In this document: piece after piece, positions 15,988 to 24,437 of the stretch
Layout: each line of letters starts with the position of its first letter
Numbering within the stretch: the stretch's first letter is position 1
NCBI GenBank assembly: GCA_030684405.1
Contig: JAUXYA010000011.1
Span: forward strand, 310,001-374,000
Source of the DNA: Burkholderiales bacterium
Lineage (GTDB): Bacteria > Pseudomonadota > Gammaproteobacteria > Burkholderiales > SG8-41
DNA length: 64,000 nucleotides
Reading direction: 5' to 3'
Notes under the pieces: model-generated
Told to the model about the DNA's origin: nothing
What the model saw: only the letters and a program-made list of their open reading frames with translations
Database searches by the model: none
Position numbers and translations under genes: made by a program

Positions 15988-16398
15988 ATGTCCAAAAAAC
16001 CACCTATCACCGTCTCCTCCCTTGATCTGGAGCGGCTTGAAACCCTGATCGAATCCACACCCGACACGATGTTTCCGGGCAAAGCTGCGCTGCTCGACGA
16101 GCTTGGCCGCGCCACCGTGCTCGAGCCCGAGCAGATGCCGCCCGACGTCGTCACCATGAATTCCACGGTGCGCTTCTCGGTCGCGGACTCCGGCAAGGAA
16201 TTCGAACTGACGCTGGCCTATCCGAAGAATGCAGGCGGCGAAGGACACATTTCAGTAATCGCGCCGGTGGGCAGCGCCCTGCTCGGACTGTCGGTCGGCG
16301 ACGCGCTGGACTGGACACTGCCGGACGGCCATGTCACCACGGTGCGGGTCAGTGCGATCACCTTCCAGCCCGAACGCGCCGGAGAGCTCCACCGTTAA
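15988..16398 (+). CDS. rnk: Nucleoside diphosphate kinase regulator (Rnk/GreA-like)
   Basis: This 136-residue protein is Rnk-like: a short N-terminal helical part (SSLDLERLETLIES) and a C-terminal GreA/GreB-type FKBP-like domain (about residues 50-135; PKNAGGEGHISVIAPVGSAL, then LLGLSVGDALDWTLPDG). Rnk binds RNA polymerase near the secondary channel and influences nucleoside diphosphate kinase levels in related bacteria. The ATG at 15988 fits the usual MS-rich start; an alternative ATG lies four codons upstream. It lies between a terminator and the convergent GGDEF gene, so it is probably monocistronic. Confidence 0.88.
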   Translation: MSKKPPITVSSLDLERLETLIESTPDTMFPGKAALLDELGRATVLEPEQMPPDVVTMNSTVRFSVADSGKEFELTLAYPKNAGGEGHISVIAPVGSALLGLSVGDALDWTLPDGHVTTVRVSAITFQPERAGELHR

Positions 16399-16428
16399 GC
16401 AGAATTGCCGCGCTCAGACCAAATGGCT

Positions 16429-18276
16429 TCAGGCATCGACCTCAACTCGGTCGCGCCCGGATTCCTTCGCCCGGTACAGCGCGCGATCGGCGCGCAGCAA
16501 GGCGGCATCCGAGCTCGCGTCCTCTGCGCGCAGCGCCGCGATGCCAATGCTTACGGTAACCGGTAGGGTCATACCCTCGTAAACGGCCGGAGATTCGGTG
16601 ATTCCACGGCGCAACCTCTCGGCAAACTCGGCTGCCGCAGGCAGCGTGGCGCCGGTAAGCAATATCGAAAACTCTTCGCCGCCCAGCCGGCCGCAGGCAT
16701 CCACTGCGCGTATCCGGGTGCTGATCAACTCGGCGACATGGCGCAACACGCTGTCGCCGGCAGGATGGCCGTGGGTGTCGTTGACCTTCTTGAAATGATC
16801 GAGGTCGAGCATCAAGACCGCGGCCGGCTGCTGCGGGAAGCGGCGAACCCGCGCATGCTCCTCCTCCAGCCGCGCGATGAAGACACGGCGGTTGGGGATG
16901 CCGGTCAGCATGTCGGTGGAGGCCAGTTCGCGCAATTCCGATTCAAGCTTCTTGCGCTCAGTGATGTTCTCGACAATGCGCAGGAAATAGAGCGGCTGCC
17001 CCCAGGCATCCCGCACCAGCGACACCGAGCGATTGACCCACATCAGGCTGCCGTCCTTGCGCACGTAACGCTTCTCCGCGGCTACGCTGTCGACCTCCCC
17101 TGCCAGCAATTTCCGCCGGTAGCTGTTGTCAGCCTCACGATCTTCCGGATAGGTGAACGACCCTGCCGGCCGACCGATGATTTCTTCAGGCGCGTAGCCC
17201 AGCATCTCGCAAAACCTGCGGTTGACCTGCAAATAGCGCCGGTCGAGCGAGGTATGGGCCATGCCGATCGCCGCCTGCTCAAAGGCGCCGCGAAAGCGCG
17301 CTTCGCTGTTCGCCAGCGCCTCCTGGGCGCGTTTCTGCCGCGCCAGCATCACCACCAGCATCGCAGAAAATGCTGCGATGATCAGGCTGATCAGCAGCAC
17401 CATGACGTAATCCCGATAGCGGCTGCGCCGGAATTCGCCGAGGACTTCATTCTCGGCAACTCCGACCGCCACCACCAGCGGATAGCCCGGCAGCGTGCGA
17501 TAACTGACGAAACGCTGAGTGTCGTCGAAGCCGCCAGGGCTGAGGAACTCGCCGTGCTCGTTCCGCGCGCGCTGCCGCATCAGGCTGCTCTTGGTCATAT
17601 CGATGTCGAAGCTCAATTCGCCACCGACGCGCCGCACGCGGGCAATGCCGTCAAACCCGACCAGCGTCACCAGACCCAGCACGCCGATGTCGGACTTCTG
17701 GTAGAAACGCGCGAAGTAGCCCGGATCCACCGACAGTACGACGACACCGCCGAAGGAGCCGTCCGGCTTGCTGATGCGCCGCGACATCGGCACCTGCCAG
17801 TTTCCGGACACGCGACCAAGCACCGGACGGCTGATGTAGAGCAGATCAGCGCCGCCACTCCGGTGTACTTGGAAGAATTCGCGGTCGGCATAGTTCGTCG
17901 GCTCGAAGCGACGGTTGCTGAGCACAATGTCGCCGTGCTCGTCGACTACACTGAGGATGCTGAACAACTGGCCATCGACAACGCCTTCAGCAATATAGCG
18001 CGCGATATCCATGGCGCGGCCGAGGCTGCGGTACTCGTGGCGCACGAACAGCAGCGTGCTGTCGAACCCCTTCAGCGTGCGCACCACATGCTCTTCGTAG
18101 GCGACCGCGAGGTTGGAGTTCTGCCTGACCGCGGCGCTGATGATCTCCTGACGATCGGCGGAATGCTTGCTCATCAGATAAAACCAGAGCCCCGCGATCA
18201 GCAAGGCGCTGAACAGGCCTATCGCCAGGTTGATGTCGGCAAAGCGGCGCAGTCCGTGCGCCGGTGCCGGTGTCAT
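16429..18276 (-). CDS. Membrane PAS-GGDEF diguanylate cyclase
   Basis: This 615-residue signalling protein has the order TM1 (about 15-37), a periplasmic dCACHE-like sensor (about 40-285), TM2 (about 293-315), a PAS domain with PAC motif (about 325-445; GSLMWVNRSVSLVRDAWG) and a GGDEF domain (about 450-612). The active-site motif is GGEEF (CGRLGGEEFSILL), a functional variant, and LDLDHFKKVNDTHGH holds the metal and substrate residues, so c-di-GMP synthesis is expected. Its start overlaps the stop of the metallo-hydrolase by ATGA, so it is coexpressed with that gene and the NUDIX gene. The sensed ligand is unknown. Confidence 0.92.
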   Translation of the reverse strand: MTPAPAHGLRRFADINLAIGLFSALLIAGLWFYLMSKHSADRQEIISAAVRQNSNLAVAYEEHVVRTLKGFDSTLLFVRHEYRSLGRAMDIARYIAEGVVDGQLFSILSVVDEHGDIVLSNRRFEPTNYADREFFQVHRSGGADLLYISRPVLGRVSGNWQVPMSRRISKPDGSFGGVVVLSVDPGYFARFYQKSDIGVLGLVTLVGFDGIARVRRVGGELSFDIDMTKSSLMRQRARNEHGEFLSPGGFDDTQRFVSYRTLPGYPLVVAVGVAENEVLGEFRRSRYRDYVMVLLISLIIAAFSAMLVVMLARQKRAQEALANSEARFRGAFEQAAIGMAHTSLDRRYLQVNRRFCEMLGYAPEEIIGRPAGSFTYPEDREADNSYRRKLLAGEVDSVAAEKRYVRKDGSLMWVNRSVSLVRDAWGQPLYFLRIVENITERKKLESELRELASTDMLTGIPNRRVFIARLEEEHARVRRFPQQPAAVLMLDLDHFKKVNDTHGHPAGDSVLRHVAELISTRIRAVDACGRLGGEEFSILLTGATLPAAAEFAERLRRGITESPAVYEGMTLPVTVSIGIAALRAEDASSDAALLRADRALYRAKESGRDRVEVDA

Positions 18277-19115
18277 CTGGCTCGCCAGATGCCGGCTGCG
18301 CTCGCTGCCAGCCCGTTACGCTCAAGCCGCAGCAGGTGGGCGTGCAGCGAGCGCATTGCCACTGGGTGGATGCGTTCGGGCACGTCGTCATAGGCATGGC
18401 GCACCAGCACGTCCAGCGTGGCTGGCCCCTGCTCCGCGAGTACGGCATGAATTTTTGCCTCGCGCTTCAAACGGTGCGCGATCAGGCGGTGCACTTCTTC
18501 AGCAGGCGTGGTGATCAGATGGCCATGCCCTGGCGCGAAAGCGCTGACCGGCAGTTCGAGCAGCCGTTCCAGAGAATCGAGGTAGGCCTGCATATCGCCG
18601 TCCGGCGGCGAAATTACCACCGTCGAGCCCTGCATCACGTGGTCGCCGGTGAACAGCAGGCCGCTGCCTTCAAGCAGATAGCAGAAATGATTGGAAGCGT
18701 GGCCAGGGGTGTGCACAACACGCAGCCGTGCACCGGCACAGTCGACAACCTCGCCGTCGCACAGCACACGGTCGGGTTTGAAGGCCTCGTCCTGGCGACC
18801 GTCAGTCGGCGTAACACCGTGGCCCAGCACCTCGGCACCCGTAGCCTGCTTCAGTGCCCGCGCCAGCGGCGAATGGTCGCGATGGGTGTGGGTGCAGAGT
18901 ATCCAGTGCAGTCGGTCACCAACGACGGCGAGCAGCGCATCGCGGTGCGCGTCGAGTTCCGGCCCCGGATCAATCAGGGCCAGCTCGGCGTCACCGATCA
19001 GATATGTGTTGGTGCCGGGTCCCGTCATCATCCCTGGATTGGACGCGGTGATGCGCCGCACGCCGGGTGCAATGGTGACGGTGACACCGGGCACAATCGA
19101 AGCGGGCGCGTTCAT
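18273..19115 (-). CDS. MBL-fold metallo-hydrolase (LACTB2-like)
   Basis: This 280-residue metallo-beta-lactamase-fold enzyme has the metal motif HxHxDH in CTHTHRDHSPLA, and further ligands in HTPGHASNH and FTGDHVMQ. A C-terminal winged-helix-like extension (about residues 215-278) resembles that of LACTB2 or related hydrolases. It overlaps the upstream NUDIX gene (start at 19115, NUDIX stop at 19112) and the downstream GGDEF gene by four bases each, forming a three-gene operon. NUDIX next to this MBL type is a common pairing in betaproteobacteria. Thioester or nucleic-acid hydrolysis are both possible. Confidence 0.9.
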   Translation of the reverse strand: MNAPASIVPGVTVTIAPGVRRITASNPGMMTGPGTNTYLIGDAELALIDPGPELDAHRDALLAVVGDRLHWILCTHTHRDHSPLARALKQATGAEVLGHGVTPTDGRQDEAFKPDRVLCDGEVVDCAGARLRVVHTPGHASNHFCYLLEGSGLLFTGDHVMQGSTVVISPPDGDMQAYLDSLERLLELPVSAFAPGHGHLITTPAEEVHRLIAHRLKREAKIHAVLAEQGPATLDVLVRHAYDDVPERIHPVAMRSLHAHLLRLERNGLAASAAGIWRAR

Positions 19116-19948
19116 TTTTTTTCTGCCCCCAACTCTTCGTAACCGGGCTCGCCCGGCATGATGCGCCGGCCGTCAGGACCGATGCGCGGCAATTGCACCC
19201 GCACATCGCGGCGCGCAGCGAGGCCGCGGCGCAGACTCGCCACGCTGTCGTAATCGGCAAAATCTTCCAAGGTACGCACGGTCGGTGTGCGCATCTCGAA
19301 ATCTCCGCGACGGTGGCGACTCAAGGCCTCACCAGGACTAACCCAGGCTGCGGCGATGGTTTCACGCTCGTCCTGCAGCGGCTCCTGCCCTTCCGGCGCT
19401 TCCGCCATGAAGAAGCGCGTGTCGTAGCGCCGTGGCAGTCCCACCGGCGTGATCCAGTGCGCGAAGTACGTCAGCTGGTCAGCCGCGAGTTGCAGGTCTT
19501 CAGCCTGCAATAGATCTGGAAACGCCAGTTGCCCGGCATTGAGCCGGCGACGATGTTCGGTGAAGCGCTGCGCGATGCCAGCATCGCGCAGGGACAGGGT
19601 CGCACCACGGCCATCGCGTGCGAGCAGCAAGCCCGACTCCTCGAAGGCTTCGCGGATCGCGGCGGCCCAATAGGCCAGGCCATCGGTATTCAGGCCCAAG
19701 GCGCCGCTCGCCCGAACGTCATCGAAGCAAGTACATAACCCATTATTTTTAAAACAAAAATCCGTATCGTCCACACCGCCACCGGGAAACACGTGCATGC
19801 CCGGCACGAATCCCGATTTGAGATTGCGACGCATCATCAGCACCTCTATGCCACCCTTGGCATCGCGCACAATGGTGACGGTCGCCGATGGCATCGGCAC
19901 TACCGGTTTGCCGCTGCGCTCTCCGCCTTTCGCCTGTTCAGCGCTCAC
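19112..19948 (-). CDS. NUDIX hydrolase family protein
   Basis: This 278-residue NUDIX-fold protein has the start of the box in HVFPGGGVDD and the catalytic part REAFEESGLLLA, separated by an insertion of about 45 residues, as in the NUDT7/NUDT19-like subfamily. Such enzymes hydrolyse nucleoside diphosphate derivatives, often CoA-type compounds. The GTG at 19948 gives a family-like N-terminus (KPVVPMPSATVTIV); an ATG 18 codons downstream is the alternative. The region upstream is a run of GTGAACA-like repeats that overlaps the proposed start, so the true start is uncertain. First gene of the NUDIX-MBL-GGDEF operon. Confidence 0.85.
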   Translation of the reverse strand: MSAEQAKGGERSGKPVVPMPSATVTIVRDAKGGIEVLMMRRNLKSGFVPGMHVFPGGGVDDTDFCFKNNGLCTCFDDVRASGALGLNTDGLAYWAAAIREAFEESGLLLARDGRGATLSLRDAGIAQRFTEHRRRLNAGQLAFPDLLQAEDLQLAADQLTYFAHWITPVGLPRRYDTRFFMAEAPEGQEPLQDERETIAAAWVSPGEALSRHRRGDFEMRTPTVRTLEDFADYDSVASLRRGLAARRDVRVQLPRIGPDGRRIMPGEPGYEELGAEKK

Positions 19949-19990
19949 TGTTCACCCTTCACTATTCACCATTCACCACTCACTGTTTAC
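19936..19990. repeat. GTGAACA/GTAAACAG-type heptad repeat
   Basis: About eight imperfect 7-8-base units (on the minus strand CAGTAAACAGTAAACAGTGA and variants) fill the 45-base gap between two leftward genes. The repeat carries the TAA region of the upstream dehydrogenase and covers the start of the NUDIX gene. It is similar in style to the GATGAGTGATGA family elsewhere in the window. Confidence 0.65.
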
Positions 19991-19993
19991 TGT

Positions 19994-20869
19994 TTACTGC
20001 TTACCGCCTTCGACGAGCAAGCTGATCAGGCTCGAAGTATCCAGGCGTCCCCCGCCCTCGCGCTGCACCTGTGCATAAAACTGATCAATCAGCGCGGTCA
20101 CCGGCAACTGCGCGCCATTGCCACGTGCCGCCTCCATCGCGATACGCAGGTCCTTGCGCATCAGGTCAACCGCAAATCCGAAATCGAACTTGCCGTCAAC
20201 CATGGTCTTGCCGCGGTTCTCCATTTGCCATGACGTTGCCGCGCCTTTCGAGATGACATCGACAACCCGCTTGGCATCAAGACCGGCATGCAGTGCAAAG
20301 GCCAGCCCTTCGGCCAGACCCTGCACCACGCCGGCAACACAGATCTGGTTCACCATCTTGGTTTTCTGACCGGCGCCGGAAGGCCCCATCAGCGTCACCG
20401 CGCGGGCGTAATGCGCGATCACCGGTTCAGCACGCGCATAGGGTTCGCGATCGCCGCCAACCATCACGGTGAGAATGCCCTGCTCCGCGCCCGACTGTCC
20501 GCCGGACACGGGAGCATCGAGAAAATGCAGCCCGCGCGCCTGCGCCGCCGCGTTGAGTTCCTGCGCCACCGCCGCGGAAGCCGTGGTGTGGTCGATGAAA
20601 ATCGCACCAGCCTGCATCGCCGCAAAAGCGCCGCGGCTGCCGGTCGTCACTTCGCGCACGTCGTCATCGTTGCCAACGCAACTGAACACGATGTCCGCGC
20701 CCTTCGCCGCGGCTGCCGGCGTATCGGCGATGCTGCCCGCATGACGTTCAAGCCAGGTCTGTGCACGTGCCGCAGTACGGTTATAGACGGTGACGCTGTG
20801 GCCGGCCATGGCGAGATGCCCAGCCATGGGGCCTCCCATGACACCAAGACCGATGAATCCAAGCTTCAT
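19994..20869 (-). CDS. NAD(P)-dependent beta-hydroxyacid dehydrogenase (GarR/MmsB-like)
   Basis: This 291-residue enzyme is of the 3-hydroxyisobutyrate / tartronate-semialdehyde reductase family. The N-terminus MKLGFIGLGVMGGPMAGHL carries the GLGxMGxxM motif. DAPVSGGQSGAEQG is the substrate-binding signature, and the catalytic lysine is in GAGQKTKMVNQI. The C-terminal helical domain follows from about residue 165. The ATG at 20869 is chosen since it begins the Rossmann strand. It reduces or oxidises a 3-hydroxy acid, with glyoxylate-derived tartronate semialdehyde as a likely substrate by family. Confidence 0.9.
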   Translation of the reverse strand: MKLGFIGLGVMGGPMAGHLAMAGHSVTVYNRTAARAQTWLERHAGSIADTPAAAAKGADIVFSCVGNDDDVREVTTGSRGAFAAMQAGAIFIDHTTASAAVAQELNAAAQARGLHFLDAPVSGGQSGAEQGILTVMVGGDREPYARAEPVIAHYARAVTLMGPSGAGQKTKMVNQICVAGVVQGLAEGLAFALHAGLDAKRVVDVISKGAATSWQMENRGKTMVDGKFDFGFAVDLMRKDLRIAMEAARGNGAQLPVTALIDQFYAQVQREGGGRLDTSSLISLLVEGGKQ

Positions 20870-21224
20870 GAAAATGCCTTCAATCCAAAACTGCAATTTT
20901 CTTATATATCGGCAAACCTTGCCCCTCCCCCACTAGGGCAGATCGGTTCCTGCTATTCCTGCCGCAAACAGGATTAACAACTATTGTTATTAATGACAAT
21001 AAGCAAGACCCGCCAGCTGACACGCTTGCTTGCGCCTAGTATCAGACCGATTCGAAATTGATGCGCGCATCGACCTGTCGGCGCCGCTGCGGCTGTGGGG
21101 CGAAATCGGGCATACGGCTCCTGTGGCGCGGCTTACCTCGACCTGCCACCAGCGGTTGCGGCGCCGGGCCGAAAATTGAGTGACGGAACTGTAAATATTT
21201 GTTTATAATCATATACTTATAACA
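20870..21224. other. Gap without a recognised gene
   Basis: The segment separates two leftward genes. It holds two AT-rich patches, around 20975-21005 and 21190-21225, the second including AATCATATACTTA (21207-21219), which resembles motifs in other gaps. No convincing open frame or terminator was found. The promoter of the beta-hydroxyacid dehydrogenase should lie in its left part. Confidence 0.5.
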
Positions 21225-22223
21225 TCATTCGACAGCGCAGCCAACGGTTGTCGCCTTCGGTGGCTCGACGAAACTACGGATGTCCACCCCGTTGCGGATC
21301 GCAGTCATCTCGGCGAGTATCGCCACCGCGATTTCGGGTGGAGTCTTGCTGCCAATCTTGAGCCCGACCGGGCCGTGCAGACGCGCGATCTCCTGCTGCG
21401 ACAGGTCAAACTCGGCAAGCCGCTGGCGCCGCGCGTCGTTGTTTTTCTTCGACCCGATGGCACCGATGTAGAAGGCCGGCGACTTCAACGCCTCCAGCAG
21501 CGCCATGTCATCAAGTTTCGGATCATGGGTCAGCGTCACCACCGCACTGTGGCCGTCGAGGTTCAGTTCAGTGACCACGTCGTCGGGCATGCCGCGTTTC
21601 AGTTCCACGCCGGGCACATCGAAGGTGGTGCTATATTCTTCACGCGGGTCGCAGATCGTGACCTGGTAGTCCAGCGCCTGCGCCATCTGGGCGAGATAGG
21701 TCGACAACTGGCCGGCACCGATGATCAGCAGCCGCCAGCGCGGGCCGTACACGGTCTGCAGCATGGCGCCATCAAAGGTCAACTGGTCCTGCCATTTCGC
21801 CGGCCCGATGATGGTCTCTCCGGTTTTCATGTCGAGCCGGCGCAGCACCAGTTCGTGGCGCTCAATGCGTGCCAGCAGTTGGTCGAGTCCGCTTTTCGCA
21901 GCCAGCGGCTCCAACACCAGTTCCAGCGTGCCGCCGCAAGGCAGCCCGAAACGCTGCGCCTCTTCAGCTGACACACCATACTTCGTCGTTACCGGTGAAT
22001 TTTCGGCGAGGCGGCCCTCCCTCACTCGAAGGATCATGTCATCCTCAACGCAGCCACCAGAAACCGAGCCCACCACCATGCCGTCGCCGCGGATCGCCGA
22101 CAACGCGCCGATCGGGCGCGGCGCAGAGCCCCAGGTACGGATCACCGTGGCCAGCACCACGCGATGGCCGCCGGCGAGCCAGTCGCGAGCTGTCCTGACA
22201 ACCTGCAGATCAACACTGTCCAT
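21225..22223 (-). CDS. XdhC/CoxI-family molybdenum-enzyme maturation protein
   Basis: This 332-residue protein belongs to the XdhC/CoxI/CoxF family, which helps insert sulfurated molybdenum cofactor into xanthine- or CO-dehydrogenase-type enzymes. The N-terminal domain has the motif GSAPRPIGALSAI and SVSGGCVEDDM. The C-terminal Rossmann domain starts near LLIIGAGQLSTYLAQM. The ATG at 22223 follows a GGAGGA ribosome site. A coxG-like gene is transcribed divergently, so both likely serve a molybdenum hydroxylase encoded elsewhere; none is present in this window. Confidence 0.9.
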   Translation of the reverse strand: MDSVDLQVVRTARDWLAGGHRVVLATVIRTWGSAPRPIGALSAIRGDGMVVGSVSGGCVEDDMILRVREGRLAENSPVTTKYGVSAEEAQRFGLPCGGTLELVLEPLAAKSGLDQLLARIERHELVLRRLDMKTGETIIGPAKWQDQLTFDGAMLQTVYGPRWRLLIIGAGQLSTYLAQMAQALDYQVTICDPREEYSTTFDVPGVELKRGMPDDVVTELNLDGHSAVVTLTHDPKLDDMALLEALKSPAFYIGAIGSKKNNDARRQRLAEFDLSQQEIARLHGPVGLKIGSKTPPEIAVAILAEMTAIRNGVDIRSFVEPPKATTVGCAVE

Positions 22224-22347
22224 GCAAATCCTCCGATCAGCCCTTAACGTCCACAATCAAGGTCCACATTAACGTCCAATGAACCCGCCTATTGTAGCGC
22301 TCCGCATGCGGTAACATCGGAAGCTGGACACAAGGAGAACTGCAACA

Positions 22348-22800
22348 ATGGAAATGACCGGCGAACAGTTGATTGCCTTGCCCCAGCAGGCCACCTGGGA
22401 CGCACTGAACGACACCGCTGTGCTGATGGACTGCATTCCCGGCTGCGACTCGATCGAAAAACAGTCCGACAACGAATACCTGCTGACCATGACCGCCAGG
22501 GTCGGCCCGGTCAGCGCCAAGTTCAAGGGCAAGATGACACTGCTCGATGTGCAGGCGCCGGATTCCTACACGCTGCAGTTCGAAGGCCAGGGTGGTGTCG
22601 CCGGTTTCGCCAAGGGCGAGGCCCAGGTCAGGCTCGCGCCGGAGGCGGATGCCACACGGCTGAGCTACAGCGTCAAGGCGAACATCGGTGGCAAGCTGGC
22701 GCAGGTCGGTGCGCGCCTGATTGACGGCGTCGCCAAAAAAACCGCTGAACAGTTCTTCAGCGCATTCAACAAGCGCGCCAGCGGGGGTGCGGCGGCCTGA
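22348..22800 (+). CDS. coxG: CoxG-family SRPBCC protein
   Basis: This 150-residue protein matches carbon-monoxide-dehydrogenase subunit G (CoxG), an SRPBCC-fold family. It starts MEMTGEQLIALPQQATWDAL and has the conserved LMDCIPGCDSIE and VGPVSAKFKGKM segments. CoxG is needed for membrane anchoring or maturation of CO dehydrogenase; many members accompany other molybdenum hydroxylases. The divergent XdhC-family neighbour supports a role with such an enzyme. It is followed by a clear bidirectional terminator. Confidence 0.88.
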   Translation: MEMTGEQLIALPQQATWDALNDTAVLMDCIPGCDSIEKQSDNEYLLTMTARVGPVSAKFKGKMTLLDVQAPDSYTLQFEGQGGVAGFAKGEAQVRLAPEADATRLSYSVKANIGGKLAQVGARLIDGVAKKTAEQFFSAFNKRASGGAAA

Positions 22801-22826
22801 GCGCCCGCAGCAAGGCTGGCAGCAAC

Positions 22827-22854
22827 AAAAAAGCCGGCATGCGCCGGCTTTTTT
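22827..22854. terminator. Bidirectional terminator between coxG and a convergent gene
   Basis: The stem AAAAAAGCCGGC pairs with GCCGGCTTTTTT around an ATGC loop, with T-tracts on both strands. It lies between the convergent coxG and dienelactone hydrolase genes and can serve both. Confidence 0.93.
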
Positions 22855-22867
22855 GCGCGCTTCAGAA

Positions 22868-23536
22868 TCAGCCCACGTGCTTGCGCAAAAACGCCAGCGT
22901 GCGCTCGCGCGCCAGTTTGGCGCTCGCTGCATCGTAGGAACCGCGCTGGTCGCAGTTGAAACCATGGCCCGCAGGATAGATGTGATGTTCCCATTGCGGC
23001 TGCGCAGCTTTGACCTTCTCCACCGCCTCAAGCGGGATGCCCTGGTCCTTTTCGCCCCAATGGAACATTACCGGGCATTTGGGCTGCAGGCTGGTGAGGT
23101 TGGGAATGCCGCCGCCGTAATGCGGCGACGCGCAGGCAAGGCCATCGACTTCCGCCGCAGCCTTCCAGGCCACGGTACCGCCCCAGCAATAGCCTACTAC
23201 GCCAATTTTTGCGGTTCCCTGCAAAGCCTGGACTGAGGCACGAACGTCCTTGACTGCGTCATCGAGGCTGGCCTTCTGCATCAGACCGCGGCTGACCTCG
23301 ATTTCAGACTGGGTGTAGCCGCACTCGTAACCGCGCTGCACGCGGTCGAACATCGCCGGTGCGATCGCCAGGTAGCCGTCCGCGGCGTAACCATCGGCGA
23401 CGGAACGGATGTGGCTGTTGACACCGAAAATCTCCATGATCACGACGAGGCCGCCGCGTGGTTTGCCTGCGGGCTCCGCCTTGTAAGCGGCGAATTTGTG
23501 GCCATCGGCCGCAGTAAGTTCGATCATGCTGCCCAT
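22868..23536 (-). CDS. Dienelactone hydrolase family protein
   Basis: This 222-residue alpha/beta hydrolase matches the dienelactone hydrolase family. The nucleophile elbow is GYCWGG (Cys), the acid is Asp in WGEKDQGIP and the base His in PAGHGFNCD. The glutamate in VVIMEIFGVN, which activates the Cys in this family, is present. It probably opens a lactone or ester ring in aromatic or chloroaromatic breakdown. It is divergent from a glutathione S-transferase gene. Confidence 0.9.
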   Translation of the reverse strand: MGSMIELTAADGHKFAAYKAEPAGKPRGGLVVIMEIFGVNSHIRSVADGYAADGYLAIAPAMFDRVQRGYECGYTQSEIEVSRGLMQKASLDDAVKDVRASVQALQGTAKIGVVGYCWGGTVAWKAAAEVDGLACASPHYGGGIPNLTSLQPKCPVMFHWGEKDQGIPLEAVEKVKAAQPQWEHHIYPAGHGFNCDQRGSYDAASAKLARERTLAFLRKHVG

Positions 23537-23643
23537 TTTATTCCTCCGAGCTGTGGGTAAACTGCGGACGATTATAGCCTGCGGTCATCCTGCGCTAGAC
23601 TACGGTCCATCGAGTGGAATCCGAATAACAATAAGGAACGACC

Positions 23644-24264
23644 ATGCTGAAAATCTGGGGACGCACGAACTCGATCAATGTGCAGAAAGTGCTGTGGACC
23701 TGCGCCGAGCTGGACCTGCCGTTCGAGCGCATCGACGCCGGCATGCAATTCGGTGTCAACAACACGCCGGAATACCGGGCAATGAATCCCAACGGCCTGG
23801 TGCCGCTGATCGACGACGACGGTTTCCTGCTGTGGGAATCCCATGCCATCGTGCGCTACCTTGCGCGCAAACACGGTCTCGGCAGCCTGTGCCCGGCGGA
23901 ACCGCGCGCTGCAGCCGATGCCGACCGCTGGATGGAGTGGTACAGCACGACGCTGTGGAACCACATGAAGCCTGTGTTCTGGATCCTGATCCGAACGCCG
24001 CCGGAAAAGCGCAACATGACCGAGGTCGAGGACAACCGGCAGAAGCTTGCCGGCTATCTAACGATGGCCGACGCGCACCTCGGGAAAAAAGAATACTTCG
24101 CCGGCGCGGCATTCACGATGTCCGACATCCCGCATGCGGTGCTCGCACACCGCTGGTTCAACGTGCCGATCGAGCGCCCGGCGCTGCCCCACTACGAACG
24201 CTGGTTCAAGACGGTATCAGCCCGGCCGGGATTCCAAAAGCACTGCGCGGCGCCGTTGACGTAA
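23644..24264 (+). CDS. Glutathione S-transferase family protein
   Basis: This 206-residue protein has the N-terminal thioredoxin-like GST domain (residues 1-80), with GRTNSINVQKVLWTCAELDL, the cis-proline in GLVPLIDDDG and the glutathione-binding motif ESHAIVRYL. The C-terminal helical domain covers about residues 88-205. It conjugates glutathione to electrophiles or acts as a glutathione-dependent peroxidase; the specific role is unknown. A terminator-like hairpin and a repeat array follow the gene. Confidence 0.9.
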   Translation: MLKIWGRTNSINVQKVLWTCAELDLPFERIDAGMQFGVNNTPEYRAMNPNGLVPLIDDDGFLLWESHAIVRYLARKHGLGSLCPAEPRAAADADRWMEWYSTTLWNHMKPVFWILIRTPPEKRNMTEVEDNRQKLAGYLTMADAHLGKKEYFAGAAFTMSDIPHAVLAHRWFNVPIERPALPHYERWFKTVSARPGFQKHCAAPLT

Positions 24265-24283
24265 AAAACAAAGTCAAAATCAT

Positions 24284-24418
24284 GGCCACAGAGAACACAG
24301 AGGAAAAGCGGAAAATCCGCTTTTGAATCTTTGGTTTTCTCTGTGTTCCCTGTGTTCTCTGTGTTCCCTGTGTTCTCTGTGTTCCCTGTGTTCTCTGTGT
24401 TCTCTGTACCCTCTGTGG
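24284..24418. repeat. CTCTGTGTTCCCTGTG tandem array with inverted flank
   Basis: Three exact copies of the 18-base unit TTCTCTGTGTTCCCTGTG start at 24337, 24355 and 24373, followed by degenerate units that end CCCTCTGTGGCT. An inverted counterpart, GGCCACAGAGAACACAGAGG (24284-24303), lies on the left, so the region can form a large hairpin. Between them is a small hairpin, AAAAGCGGA/TCCGCTTTT (24304-24324), which may end the GST transcript. Confidence 0.8.
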
Positions 24419-24437
24419 CTAAAGGTTTTCAAAGCCC

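Noticed and set aside
16738-18393. A 551-codon open frame on the plus strand
   Set aside because: It is antisense to the PAS-GGDEF gene and has no recognisable motif.
24337-24418. CRISPR array
   Set aside because: The units are 18 bases, directly joined without spacers and degenerate at one end, with no cas genes nearby.
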